Of a DNA stretch of 64,000 nucleotides, positions 36,746 to 45,626 are shown one piece after another. The notes below the pieces were generated by a model. It was not told the origin of the DNA. It was given only the letters and a program-made list of their open reading frames with translations, and did no database searches. The DNA is from MSPOR6 sp964652195. Lineage in GTDB: Bacteria > Poribacteria > WGA-4E > WGA-3G. The position numbers and the translations under genes are program-made. The number at the start of each line of letters is the position of its first letter. Within the stretch, counting starts at the first letter, position 1. Location of the stretch: positions 1 through 64,000 of the forward strand of contig CAZZBB010000009.1 of assembly GCA_964652195.1 (NCBI GenBank), written 5' to 3'.

Positions 36746-36774
36746 GATAACCTTACAATTATTAATGAGATAAG

Positions 36775-38676
36775 ATGATGAAAAAAATATACGTCCCTGT
36801 TGACAACTCTGATTATTCTGATGCAAGTATTGACTTAGCTGTGGAATTCGCAAGGCATTTCGATTCACAATTGGTAGGATCACACGTTTATGCAGCGAAA
36901 ATGCATGACGTTCGCTTTAAACAGATGGAGTATACCCTTCCAGAAGAATATCAGGATGAAGTTGAACTCGAAAAACAGCGACGTATACACGATACACTTA
37001 TTACTATGGGGCTTCAACTCATTTCTGACTCCTACCTTGAGGTCATGAAGAAGAAGTGCGAGAAGTTCAATATACCATTTGAACCACAAATGCCTGAAGG
37101 TAAACACTACATTAAACTTGTAGAAGATATCCAAGAAGGCGATTATGATCTCGTTATTATGGGTGCCCTTGGGATGGGGGCAGTAAAAGATAGCCTTATC
37201 GGTGGAGTTACAGAACGCGTTGTTAGAAGAATTACCACGGATACCCTCGTAGTGCGAAACCTTGATCCAATTGAAGAACAACAAGGAAATATACTTGTTG
37301 GTATTGATGGAAGTCCTGAATCTTTTTCAGGGCTAAAAACCGCTATCCAACTCGGGCAAAAGTTCAACAAACAGGTTGAAGCTGTCGGTGTATATGATCC
37401 ATATCTACACTATATCGTCTTTAACTCTGTAGTGAACGTACTTACTGAACGCGCCGCAAGAACATTTAGATTTAAAGAACAGGAACAACTACATGAAGAG
37501 GTAATTGATACTGGATTAGCCAAGATATATCAATCCCATTTAGAAGTCGCTCGTTCTATCGCAAAAGAGGAACACGACTATAATCTAAAAATTACGCTAC
37601 TTGATGGTAAAGCCTACGAAAAAATAATACAATACACACGTAAAACAGAACCATGGTTGCTCGTATTAGGACGCATCGGTGTCCATAGCGAACAAGAAAT
37701 GGATATTGGAAGTACAGCAGAGAATCTCCTACGTCTTGCACCATGTAATGTACTCCTATCAAGCCAACGGTATTTCCCACAAATAGATGTAAAAGCAGAG
37801 GAAACATTGGTATGGACTCAAGAAGCAATGGATCGTATGGAGAAAGCGCCTCCTCTTGTGCGTGGTATAGCAAAGACTGCTGTTCATCGGTTTGCTATCG
37901 AACGCGGACATTCTGTCATTACAGAGAGTGTTATTGAAAAGGCTATGGAAGCAATTATGCCACAACGCGCTTCAGAGAAATTAACACGCGTGGCAAAAGA
38001 GATCGCTGAACAGAAAGTAATTGAATTAGGAGATGTCCAGACATATATTTGTGGTGAATGTGGATATGCAGCACATAATCAACAACCTGTCGTTTGTCCC
38101 GTTTGTAGTTCTCCTCCAGAACGATTCCAGATGGTTAACAAGGATTCTCTGGATCATATTGCTATTGATGAAGGTGGTACAGAAGAAGAGGAAACATTCG
38201 ATGGTGTGCGTCTGCAGTGGTCTGATCAAGCGAAAAAGGCGTTACGTACTGTTCCACGTGGCTACATGCGTCGAAATGTCAAAGCACGTATTGAAAAATC
38301 TGCTCGTTCTCAAAAAATACACACTATTACAAATGACTTTGCAACCCAGATAATTGACGAAAGCATGGGGGAAGCAGCAGCAGTTCGTGAAGATGCACCT
38401 GAACTTAGAGCCATGCAAACTCAGACCGAATCACAAAATACTCAAGACACTAACAGCTTTGCAAGTACTTTAAAATGGACAGTAGAAGCAATTGATCGGT
38501 TAAACTTAGTCCCTGAAGGTTTCATGCGTAATATTACCCAAACCCGCATAGAACAAAGAGCAATTGAAGCAGAAATTACTGAAATAACTCTCGATTTTGC
38601 CGCACGCGTTATTGAGGATGGAAGAAGTCTGGCAAATGAAGTATTAGGTGAATACTACCAACAGACGCAAGAGTAA
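36775..38676 (+). CDS. UspA-UspA-PCP_red-rubredoxin-like-PCP_red-PCP_red fusion
   Basis: A 633-residue cytoplasmic protein. Two universal stress domains come first (about 1-160 and 168-325); the first keeps a nucleotide-binding-like GALGMGAVKDSLIGGVTERV. A PCP_red-like domain follows (about 345-395: WTQEAMDRMEKAPPLVRGIA). Next is a four-cysteine site, CGECGYAAHN...CPVCSSPPERFQMV (about 425-450), the rubredoxin/rubrerythrin C-terminal pattern that binds iron or zinc. Two more PCP_red-like domains follow at about 480-530 (WSDQAKKALRTVPRGYMRR) and 566-617 (WTVEAIDRLNLVPEGFMRN). PCP_red is known from the C-terminus of the protochlorophyllide reductase B subunit. I infer a redox or stress-sensing scaffold. 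It leads the PCP_red gene set to 45.4 kb. Confidence 0.85.
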   Translation: MMKKIYVPVDNSDYSDASIDLAVEFARHFDSQLVGSHVYAAKMHDVRFKQMEYTLPEEYQDEVELEKQRRIHDTLITMGLQLISDSYLEVMKKKCEKFNIPFEPQMPEGKHYIKLVEDIQEGDYDLVIMGALGMGAVKDSLIGGVTERVVRRITTDTLVVRNLDPIEEQQGNILVGIDGSPESFSGLKTAIQLGQKFNKQVEAVGVYDPYLHYIVFNSVVNVLTERAARTFRFKEQEQLHEEVIDTGLAKIYQSHLEVARSIAKEEHDYNLKITLLDGKAYEKIIQYTRKTEPWLLVLGRIGVHSEQEMDIGSTAENLLRLAPCNVLLSSQRYFPQIDVKAEETLVWTQEAMDRMEKAPPLVRGIAKTAVHRFAIERGHSVITESVIEKAMEAIMPQRASEKLTRVAKEIAEQKVIELGDVQTYICGECGYAAHNQQPVVCPVCSSPPERFQMVNKDSLDHIAIDEGGTEEEETFDGVRLQWSDQAKKALRTVPRGYMRRNVKARIEKSARSQKIHTITNDFATQIIDESMGEAAAVREDAPELRAMQTQTESQNTQDTNSFASTLKWTVEAIDRLNLVPEGFMRNITQTRIEQRAIEAEITEITLDFAARVIEDGRSLANEVLGEYYQQTQE

Positions 38677-38736
38677 AAAGGTTAATCCAGTATTCAATTA
38701 CAGTTTCTGCTGAATATTAATAGCAATAGGATTGAT

Positions 38737-39165
38737 ATGGCTGATTTACCAACTATTACTTTTCAGATCCTTGGTCCAAATGAAGGGGCTGCAGAAGGTT
38801 CCACACAAGGTCTCTGGTTTAAAGTAAAATCTGATCCTCCACCACAAGAAGACTTGTTAGTTGCCTTAAAAGTATCCTCATCAAACGGAGAAGTGAAACA
38901 ATCAGGGGTTATCATGATTCTGAAGCATGAATCCCATTCTGCAGACTTGTTCTATAAGACTGTTCTCGGTGAACTTGACGTTTGGTTGGAAATTGAGCCA
39001 ACCTCCTCTCTCCAAAACCGTGAATTTCCACTTATTACAAATGAAGGTTATGTTGTTGAAACAGGATATTCTTTTCCTGAGTACAACATCGGGATGTTGT
39101 CGAAAATAGTTCCATTTCAGTGGAACGGCCCTGATCATGGTTTGTGGACAGATGAAAATAGGTAA
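38737..39165 (+). CDS. Hypothetical protein in PCP_red cluster
   Basis: A 142-residue soluble protein with no signal peptide or membrane helix. The N-terminal two thirds (PTITFQILGPNEGAAEGSTQ, LLVALKVSSSNGEV) suggest an all-beta, Calx-beta or Ig-like fold; the end is acidic. I do not recognise a family. It lies 60 bases after the UspA-PCP_red fusion in the same direction. Confidence 0.6.
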   Translation: MADLPTITFQILGPNEGAAEGSTQGLWFKVKSDPPPQEDLLVALKVSSSNGEVKQSGVIMILKHESHSADLFYKTVLGELDVWLEIEPTSSLQNREFPLITNEGYVVETGYSFPEYNIGMLSKIVPFQWNGPDHGLWTDENR

Positions 39166-39382
39166 TATGACAATTCAGATAGAGAAGATGGAATATCTGA
39201 GACCGGTAACCTAATCGTAACTTTTTGGAGTTATTTCATAGTTTTATATGTAGGGCTTACAGGATAATGATTATATTGAGTTCACGTTATTTAGATAGAA
39301 GTACGATTAATAATTCGCAGGCGTATAGGATGTTAAGAATCATGAATAACACACATATTAACTCTGGTGCTGGAGGAAAGTA

Positions 39383-40696
39383 ATGAACAATAAAATTTCT
39401 ATAAATCGAGTAATTACAGTATTAAGTCTTTTAATTCTCTTTTTCTTAAAGACCAGTTGCGCACAGGTTGTTGTAGATACAGATAACGCGGCAAGTAGTA
39501 ATTGGCATCAGTGGCGTGGACCAAACAACGATGGAATAAGTAATGATACCGATGCTCCAACACAGTGGAGTCAAACAGAAAATGTTAAATGGCGTTTGCC
39601 TCTTCCAGGTGAAGGCGCATCTACACCTGTAATTTGGGATGAAAAAATCTTCCTTACTTGTGCTGATGGTGATAATGTGGTATTGATGTGTGTTAACACA
39701 CAAGGAGATGAAGTATGGAAACGCACATTAGCAACAGGTAATAGAAGATCTCGGGGGGATGAAGTTAACTTCGCTGCACCGTCACCTACCACTGATGGTA
39801 AACATGTATGGGCATTTTTGGGGAATGGTGATCTGGTTTGTTATGATTATGATGGAAATCAGGTATGGAAGACAAACCTGCAAGAACGATACGGGGAATT
39901 TAGCCTATATTTTATAATGTCAACTTCACCGCTCTTCTACAAAGATAGGTTATACTTGCATCTAATTCACAGTAATGCATGGTTAGTGCTAGCGCTTGAT
40001 AAGATGAACGGTGAAGAGATTTGGAAACAGAAGCGGAAAAGTGATGCAATACAGGAATCTGAACAAGCATATACCTCACCAATGTTATACCGTGACGCTG
40101 AACGGGAATTTCTTGTTGTACATGGCGCAGACTATGTCACAGCACATAAGCTTGATGATGGAAGCGAAATTTGGCGATGCGGTGGATTCAATCCTGCTGA
40201 AAATTACAACCGATCCTTCCGATTGGTCGCTTCACCAGTTTCAACTGAGGGATTAATAGTCGTGCCTTCAGCAAAAAATGGTCCAGTGATAGGAATTGAC
40301 CCGTCAGGAAGTGGGGATATAACCGATACTCAATGGCAAAAATGGAAACTAAGTAGAGGCACCCCAGATGTGCCTTCACCACTTATACACGATGGTTTAG
40401 TATATTTATGTCGTGAAAATGGTGATCTGCTCTGTATTGACGCAAAAACAGGTGAGCAACTCTATAGACACCAGACACATCGACATCGACACCGTTCATC
40501 TCCAGTATATGCAAATGGACATATATACCTAACTGCCAGAGATGGTGTTGTAAATGTTGTGAAGGCTGGTAGAGACTTTGAGATAGTTGCTACAAATGAT
40601 ATAGATGAAGAAATTGCTGCGTCTCCTGTTATATTAAATGGCACACTATACCTACGCAGCTACGATGCCTTGTATGCAATTGGACAGAAAGAGTGA
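39383..40696 (+). CDS. PQQ-like beta-propeller protein, exported
   Basis: A 437-residue protein with an N-terminal hydrophobic signal (about 10-27, then TSCAQ). Repeated blades are visible: WHQWRGPNNDGISN, VIWDEKIFLTCADGDNVVLMCVNTQGDEVWKRTL, WAFLGNGDLVCYDYDGNQVWKTNL and LVYLCRENGDLLCIDAKTGEQLYR. This is the BamB/PQQ-dehydrogenase-like propeller common in Planctomycetes-type genomes. No catalytic dehydrogenase residues are evident, so a binding role is likely. It ends with a 4-base overlap (GTGA) with the Mrp-like ATPase gene, suggesting coupling. Confidence 0.88.
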   Translation: MNNKISINRVITVLSLLILFFLKTSCAQVVVDTDNAASSNWHQWRGPNNDGISNDTDAPTQWSQTENVKWRLPLPGEGASTPVIWDEKIFLTCADGDNVVLMCVNTQGDEVWKRTLATGNRRSRGDEVNFAAPSPTTDGKHVWAFLGNGDLVCYDYDGNQVWKTNLQERYGEFSLYFIMSTSPLFYKDRLYLHLIHSNAWLVLALDKMNGEEIWKQKRKSDAIQESEQAYTSPMLYRDAEREFLVVHGADYVTAHKLDDGSEIWRCGGFNPAENYNRSFRLVASPVSTEGLIVVPSAKNGPVIGIDPSGSGDITDTQWQKWKLSRGTPDVPSPLIHDGLVYLCRENGDLLCIDAKTGEQLYRHQTHRHRHRSSPVYANGHIYLTARDGVVNVVKAGRDFEIVATNDIDEEIAASPVILNGTLYLRSYDALYAIGQKE

Positions 40697-41580
40697 AAAG
40701 CTATAAGGAACTACCCGATGATGCCGGTTCTAACATTGTTGGACAAGTTACCGCACAAGCCAACAGACTCAATCAACGACTAAACTCTGTTAAATATACT
40801 ATAGCGGTGATGAGTGGCAAAGGGGGTGTTGGTAAGAGTGCTGTCACAACGAATGTGGCAACTGCATTAACTTTAGCAGGTTGTTCTGTAGGGGTTGTTG
40901 ATGCCGATATTAACAGTCCAACGATCGCCAAAATGATGGGAGTACGAGATACTACCTTAGAATATACTTCGGCAGGTGTCAAACCAGCAATCACTACACT
41001 CGGAATCAAAGTCATCTCTATGGATCTACTCTTATCCGAAGATGATGCCCCAGTATTATGGAATGCACATTCTCAGAAAGATGCGTTCACTTGGCGTAGT
41101 ACAATGGAGGTTGGGGCATTACGAGAATTCATTGGGGATACAGAATGGGAAGAATTAGATTATCTCCTCCTTGATTTACCACCTGGTTCTGAACGATTAG
41201 CAAACCTCGTTGAACTCATACCCTCTCTTAGTGGTGTGGTTGTTGTAACGATTCCATCAGATGTATCACAACTGGTTGTAAAGAAATCTATGACGATGGC
41301 AAGAGACGTCCTTAATGTACCAATTATTGGGGTTGTAGAGAATATGTCACACTATGTTTGTCATCATTGTGGTGAAAGTGAACCACTATTTTCAAATGAA
41401 GATACTGTTGAAAATACTTTCCAATTCACTTTACTCGGTAAGATACCCTTTGATCCAAAACTTTCACAGTGTAGTGATAGTGGAATACCTTATTTAGAAC
41501 AATTCCCCAATAATCCTGCAAGTGAAGCAATCGTTGAGACGTCTCAAAATATACAGAAATACTTTAATCCACTAACTTAA
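40693..41580 (+). CDS. Mrp/ApbC-family Fe-S carrier ATPase
   Basis: A 295-residue P-loop NTPase with deviant Walker A K43-G-G-V-G-K-S49, DADINSPT near 76-83 and DYLLLDLPPGSE near 156-167, all typical of Mrp/NBP35. The Cys pair CHHCGE near 221 matches the bridging Fe-S cluster site of this family. GTG start overlapping the previous stop. No N-terminal DUF59 domain. Mrp proteins deliver Fe-S clusters to apoproteins; nearby candidates are the radical SAM enzyme and any Fe-S partner of the PCP_red proteins. Confidence 0.92.
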   Translation: MKSYKELPDDAGSNIVGQVTAQANRLNQRLNSVKYTIAVMSGKGGVGKSAVTTNVATALTLAGCSVGVVDADINSPTIAKMMGVRDTTLEYTSAGVKPAITTLGIKVISMDLLLSEDDAPVLWNAHSQKDAFTWRSTMEVGALREFIGDTEWEELDYLLLDLPPGSERLANLVELIPSLSGVVVVTIPSDVSQLVVKKSMTMARDVLNVPIIGVVENMSHYVCHHCGESEPLFSNEDTVENTFQFTLLGKIPFDPKLSQCSDSGIPYLEQFPNNPASEAIVETSQNIQKYFNPLT

Positions 41581-41630
41581 TGTGGGATTGTTGACCATGA
41601 GTTCTCCTACAACATTTTTGGAGATGATAA

Positions 41631-42155
41631 ATGAAATTCCTATGTATAGAATGTGAAACTGCAATGAAATTTAAGGATGTAACCCGTCCTGAACAGGGTT
41701 CTATTACTGCAGTTTTCGAATGTCCAGATTGTTTTACGGAAATTGCAATGTTCCTAAATCCATCCGAAACACAAATGTTAAAATCGATGGATTTAAAACT
41801 CGGTGGAACCAATGAGGCCGCACAACCGATGCAGATGGTCCGTTCCCAATTGCAAACAGGTAAAGAAGTTTCAATACAAGACATTACATCCGAAACAAGT
41901 ATTGGTGAAACATCTGAAGGTGGGAAATGTCCCTTTACTTCCGTAATTTCTGAAGCTTACGAAGAAAAATCCGAACCTGAAACTGATGGCTTTAAATGGA
42001 CACAAGAAGCATTAGATCGTTTAGAACGGATACCTGCATTTGTTCGACCAATGGCGAAAATGGGGATTGAAAGTTTCGCAAAAGAAAATGGACATACAGA
42101 AATCACTGCTGAGGTAATGGATCAAGCACGTGGGAACTTTCCAGCACAGTTCTAA
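41631..42155 (+). CDS. Zinc-ribbon protein with PCP_red domain
   Basis: A 174-residue protein. The N-terminal zinc ribbon is CIECETAMKFK...CPDCFTEIAM (Cys at 5, 8, 34 and 37). A poorly conserved middle is followed by a PCP_red-like domain at 121-172 (WTQEALDRLERIPAFVRPMA...NGHTEITAEVMDQA). It lies 50 bases after the Mrp-like gene. Immediately after the stop, the +1 frame stays open for 41 codons with an Ala/Glu-rich coiled-coil-like sequence (see next entry), so the C-terminus may be frameshifted. Confidence 0.85.
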   Translation: MKFLCIECETAMKFKDVTRPEQGSITAVFECPDCFTEIAMFLNPSETQMLKSMDLKLGGTNEAAQPMQMVRSQLQTGKEVSIQDITSETSIGETSEGGKCPFTSVISEAYEEKSEPETDGFKWTQEALDRLERIPAFVRPMAKMGIESFAKENGHTEITAEVMDQARGNFPAQF

Positions 42156-42270
42156 ACCCGCAGAAGCTGCCGAAACACGAGCAGAACATGAAGCAAAACC
42201 AGCTGATACTGCTGAAGCAGAAGTCGCTGAACTTAGAGAACAGATTGCTCGTATACAATCCCATTCCTAA
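42145..42270 (+). other. Possible frameshifted C-terminal extension of the PCP_red protein
   Basis: From 42145 the +1 frame reads a coherent segment ending LREQIARIQSHS before TAA 42268: Ala/Glu-rich, with good helix character and no start codon of its own. It overlaps the annotated gene end by about ten bases. Either an indel cut the gene, or a frameshift extends it, or this is a chance frame. Confidence 0.45.
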
Positions 42271-42344
42271 TTGGCTATCTGAAGTCTTATGGATTCCTGG
42301 AAGTAGGACAATCTTAGAATATGGTGGATAATCTGATATAAACA

Positions 42345-42803
42345 ATGCGGACGATAGTAGAACTCTCCATCAGGTTTATTCATCTAACTTCAGCAATAAT
42401 TTGGTTCGGAGGTGTCTTCTTTACGACATTAATTACATTACCAATAGTCCGAGGGAACATACAAACACAAGATTTACTTAAAATACACAATCGATTTCGT
42501 GGTATCATCTCATTGATGATACATGTACTATACATAACAGGTGCAATTGTGGTCTTCATTGTCGCTTGGAACAACAACATGAAATTAAATGCAGAATACA
42601 TGATTGTCTCTGCTGCAAAATTAGGTGCATTCGGGCTAATGGCACTCTTTTGGGGATTATATAGTTCACTATATCGTAAACATCTTGAAGTGGCGGCACC
42701 TAATAGTAGCATCAGCATTCCAACACATATCAATCTATTCGGACATTTAACACTCTTTTCAGGATTAATTGTTATCGCACTGGCATTGCTCCTAAGAATT
42801 TAA
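42345..42803 (+). CDS. Four-helix membrane protein, CopD-like
   Basis: A 152-residue protein with four membrane helices. The N-terminal RFIHLTSAIIWFGGVFFTTLITLP matches the first helix of CopD-type and HemJ-type proteins, with a buried His in the helix. His also occur in KIHNRFRG, LMIHVLYITG and INLFGHLTL, so heme or copper binding is plausible. CopD-like is my first choice; HemJ (protoporphyrinogen oxidase) is an alternative given the heme genes nearby. It lies inside the PCP_red cluster. Confidence 0.75.
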   Translation: MRTIVELSIRFIHLTSAIIWFGGVFFTTLITLPIVRGNIQTQDLLKIHNRFRGIISLMIHVLYITGAIVVFIVAWNNNMKLNAEYMIVSAAKLGAFGLMALFWGLYSSLYRKHLEVAAPNSSISIPTHINLFGHLTLFSGLIVIALALLLRI

Positions 42804-42821
42804 AATATATGCACCCTGGTA

Positions 42822-42842
42822 GGTGCGGTTTCTAACCGCACC
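42822..42842. repeat. Perfect GGTGCGGTT hairpin repeat
   Basis: A 9-bp perfect stem (GGTGCGGTT, loop TCT, AACCGCACC) lies 18 bases after the CopD-like gene stop. There is no T run, so it is probably a dispersed stem-loop repeat rather than a strong terminator. Confidence 0.65.
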
Positions 42843-42940
42843 ATTTACCCAGACTCATCAGGCAAAATACGTGTATGGTATTCTGCATTGGTTAGGAATC
42901 CGCATTTACCGTAAGTATGAAATATTGGATTTCACTATAA

Positions 42941-44242
42941 ATGGAAAAAACTAAAGTTCAGGCTGTCTCATGGAATATAACACGGTTGTGTAATCTTAAA
43001 TGTACACATTGCTATCTTCCGGCTGGATTCGTTGATACTGAGGAATTTCCTCAAGGATACCTAAGAGACACCGAATTAACACAATCACAATGTTTTCGTG
43101 TAATTGATGAAATTGCAGAAATTAATCCAAATATCCTACTTATTCTCACGGGTGGAGAACCGTTATTAAGACCAGATATTCTGGAAATTTCAAAATATGC
43201 TTCTGACACTGGATTCCTTGTAGTAATTGGGACAAATGGGGTTCTGCTCAATGATGAAGTTGTTGAGAAAATGCAGCAAAACGGTGTTACAGGCGCAGGT
43301 TTGAGTATTGATTCCATACAACCTACGAGTCACGATAAGTTTCGTGGAATGGAAGGCGCATGGAAAGCAACCATGAATGGTGTAGAAGCACTAAAACGCG
43401 CAAAACTTGATTTTCTCGTACAAACATCCGTCACACAATGGAACTATGATGAGATTCCACAGATTGTTGAATATGCATATCAGCTGGGTGCCAAAGTTCT
43501 TAATCTCTATTTTCTTGTTCGGACAGGAAGAGGGAAAACTGTTATGGACATCACCCCTACACAATATGAGAAAATGTTAGAGACCATGTTTCAATTACAG
43601 TCAGAATACAGTGGGAAGATGTTAATAGCAGCAAAATGTGCTCCACATTACAAACGTGTTATCTATGAACAACAGTCTGATTCCGCTTTCCTTCAAGGAT
43701 ATCCAAGTGGAACTTGTCCATGCGGTATTTACTACTGTCGTATTAGTCCTGAAGGGGAGCTTACACCTTGTCCGTATCTTCCAGTGAGTGTCGGTAATCT
43801 AAAAGAGAATAGTTTCGTCAAACTGTGGAATGATTCTGATACCTTTCACGATTTAAGGGATCGAAATCGTCTTGAAGGAAAGTGTGGTGCTTGTGAATTT
43901 AAAGAGGTTTGTGGGGGTTGTAGAGCACGTGCGTATGCTACTACGGATAATTACCTCGCTGCCGATGAATCTTGTGAATATCAACCAGGACAAGAAAAAC
44001 AACCTATTCAATTTGAAAAACGGACTGCCTTTGCATCAGAGCCAGAGTATGATCTCACATGGAATGATGCCGCAGAACAAAGACTAAAGCGCGTACCTTC
44101 GTTTGCACGAGGAATGGTTGTCAAGAGTGTTGAAAAATATGCACGTGAAAACGGACATCAGGAAATTACTCCTGAACTCATGCACGCTGTCAAAAAGCGG
44201 TTTGATAAAACAGGAATTCCCTCTTTTAGACCACGACGCTAA
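42941..44242 (+). CDS. Radical SAM/SPASM enzyme with C-terminal PCP_red domain
   Basis: A 433-residue protein. The radical SAM cluster motif C17-N-L-K-C21-T-H-C24 sits in a context (VSWNITRLCNLKCTHCY) like heme-biosynthesis (NirJ/AhbC/AhbD-type) and peptide-modifying enzymes. The SAM-binding LILTGGEPLLRPD is near 67-79. The SPASM-type cysteine region runs from CPCGIYYCRISPEG to CGACEFKEVCGGCRARAY (about 264-331). A PCP_red-like domain ends the protein (about 371-422: WNDAAEQRLKRVPSFARGMV). The same domain recurs in three neighbours, which ties the enzyme to them. Substrate unknown; a tetrapyrrole or a peptide in the cluster are candidates. Confidence 0.88.
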   Translation: MEKTKVQAVSWNITRLCNLKCTHCYLPAGFVDTEEFPQGYLRDTELTQSQCFRVIDEIAEINPNILLILTGGEPLLRPDILEISKYASDTGFLVVIGTNGVLLNDEVVEKMQQNGVTGAGLSIDSIQPTSHDKFRGMEGAWKATMNGVEALKRAKLDFLVQTSVTQWNYDEIPQIVEYAYQLGAKVLNLYFLVRTGRGKTVMDITPTQYEKMLETMFQLQSEYSGKMLIAAKCAPHYKRVIYEQQSDSAFLQGYPSGTCPCGIYYCRISPEGELTPCPYLPVSVGNLKENSFVKLWNDSDTFHDLRDRNRLEGKCGACEFKEVCGGCRARAYATTDNYLAADESCEYQPGQEKQPIQFEKRTAFASEPEYDLTWNDAAEQRLKRVPSFARGMVVKSVEKYARENGHQEITPELMHAVKKRFDKTGIPSFRPRR

Positions 44243-44296
44243 GATATTTGAAGAAATCACATACAGTCGTTGACTTAAATAGTAGAGGTGCATTGT

Positions 44297-45016
44297 ATGC
44301 TATCACCAGAACAAATTACATCTTTTCAAGAAGATGGATATCTTATACTTGAAAATCTTATAAATACGGATATAATTAACGGATGGCGGGAACAGATATG
44401 GAAGCATTTTGATTCCAGTTTGGATACTCCAAAGACTTGGCCCGATAATTATGTAGTGGAGAACTTCGGTTTCTCACCACAATTTGGTCAATTACCTGAA
44501 ATGCAGGAGATAATTGAGCAATTAGGTGGAGGACACTTTGCTGGTGGTGGGGGATCACCATTGGTAAAATGGCCGAATAAGGATGATGAATGGTCTATGC
44601 CGGGAAGTGGACACATTGATGCCTATGGTCCAGGTGGTTGGAGTCCGTTTATGATGGGTGCCACAACCTATCTCTATGATGTTGAACCGGGGGGTGGTGC
44701 TTTCATATTTTGGCCAAAAAGTCATCATACAACCCACGAATACTTCCTCAAGTATCCTGAACAAGTTGATGGAAGTTTTAGGGATATTGAAGGATGGGGA
44801 TGGCATCTCTTCTCAGATTCATCACCAGAGGGACCACGCGAGTTTATCGGGGCAGCAGGGGATGTTGTCCTATGGCACGCTTATTTATGTCATACCGGTT
44901 CAGGTAATATCAGAGACATTCCCCGTGTCGGGATATTTGCTCGATACCACCATAAACAACGAGAAGAGATTCGGTACGAAATACCAGAAGATCTTTGGAA
45001 ATACTGGGTTATTTAA
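44297..45016 (+). CDS. Phytanoyl-CoA dioxygenase-family oxygenase
   Basis: The start is ATG 44297, behind AGAGG; a GTG at 44288 is inside that site. The 239-residue Fe(II)/2-oxoglutarate oxygenase-like protein begins SPEQITSFQEDGYLILENLI, the usual PhyH opening. It has the metal motif HIDAYGPGGW (H-x-D) near 101-110 and a distal His in WHAYLCHTGSGN near 195-206. PhyH genes are expanded in Poribacteria. It lies between two PCP_red genes and may act on a small-molecule product of the cluster, or be unrelated. Confidence 0.88.
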   Translation: MLSPEQITSFQEDGYLILENLINTDIINGWREQIWKHFDSSLDTPKTWPDNYVVENFGFSPQFGQLPEMQEIIEQLGGGHFAGGGGSPLVKWPNKDDEWSMPGSGHIDAYGPGGWSPFMMGATTYLYDVEPGGGAFIFWPKSHHTTHEYFLKYPEQVDGSFRDIEGWGWHLFSDSSPEGPREFIGAAGDVVLWHAYLCHTGSGNIRDIPRVGIFARYHHKQREEIRYEIPEDLWKYWVI

Positions 45017-45025
45017 GGAGTAAAT

Positions 45026-45439
45026 ATGAGTGAGCAAAACAAGGTTCAAGAACGACTCACAAATGTTGAAGATAGATTAGAACGGTTAGAGACGCTTTTG
45101 ACAAGCATAAATGATAAGTTGGAACAACCATCGCAAACTGCAGGTGCTGATGGTGGGGGTACGGAGGAATTCCAACAATGGGTCACTGATTATGTATCAA
45201 TGCGATTACAACAATTGGTACCAGAGACATGTGATCATCCTGCCGAAACTCCGAAGGTGGATGGTCCATTTCTTGATAACACAAATGTCCCTTGTACTGA
45301 AGAAGTCGTACACAGAGTTAAACGGATTCCCATTCCCTTTGTTAGAGAAATGGTAGTTCAACGCGTAGCAGAAAACGCACGATCAGCACAAGTTGAACGT
45401 GTGGATATAGATTTCTTTGAACAGGCAGCAACATTCTGA
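45026..45439 (+). CDS. Coiled-coil protein with PCP_red domain
   Basis: A 137-residue soluble protein. An N-terminal heptad-rich helix (about 5-36: VQERLTNVEDRLERLETLLT) is followed by a Gly-rich linker and a C-terminal PCP_red-like domain (about 88-137: EEVVHRVKRIPIPFVREMVV). The aromatic that usually starts the domain is missing, so it is the most divergent copy. It begins 9 bases after the dioxygenase stop, with AAGGAG. Likely an oligomerising partner of the other PCP_red proteins. Confidence 0.78.
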   Translation: MSEQNKVQERLTNVEDRLERLETLLTSINDKLEQPSQTAGADGGGTEEFQQWVTDYVSMRLQQLVPETCDHPAETPKVDGPFLDNTNVPCTEEVVHRVKRIPIPFVREMVVQRVAENARSAQVERVDIDFFEQAATF

Positions 45440-45626
45440 CAATGCAAAGCCACAGAGGAGTTCCCTCTGCCCGATTTCGACTGGAAGAACTTCTTGAAGG
45501 CTCCAAATATTTAATTTGTACGGCTTAATTGATGGAAATTTGATATTAGAAAACTCCATTGGATTATACCTATATGGTATCACTAATGACTAACTGAATA
45601 TTATTTATCATTACCTTGGAAATAGC

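Noticed and set aside
36775..45439. Light-independent protochlorophyllide reductase or nitrogenase operon
   Set aside because: Only the small PCP_red domain is shared. There are no ChlN/ChlB or NifDK catalytic domains, and the Mrp ATPase is not a BchL/NifH.
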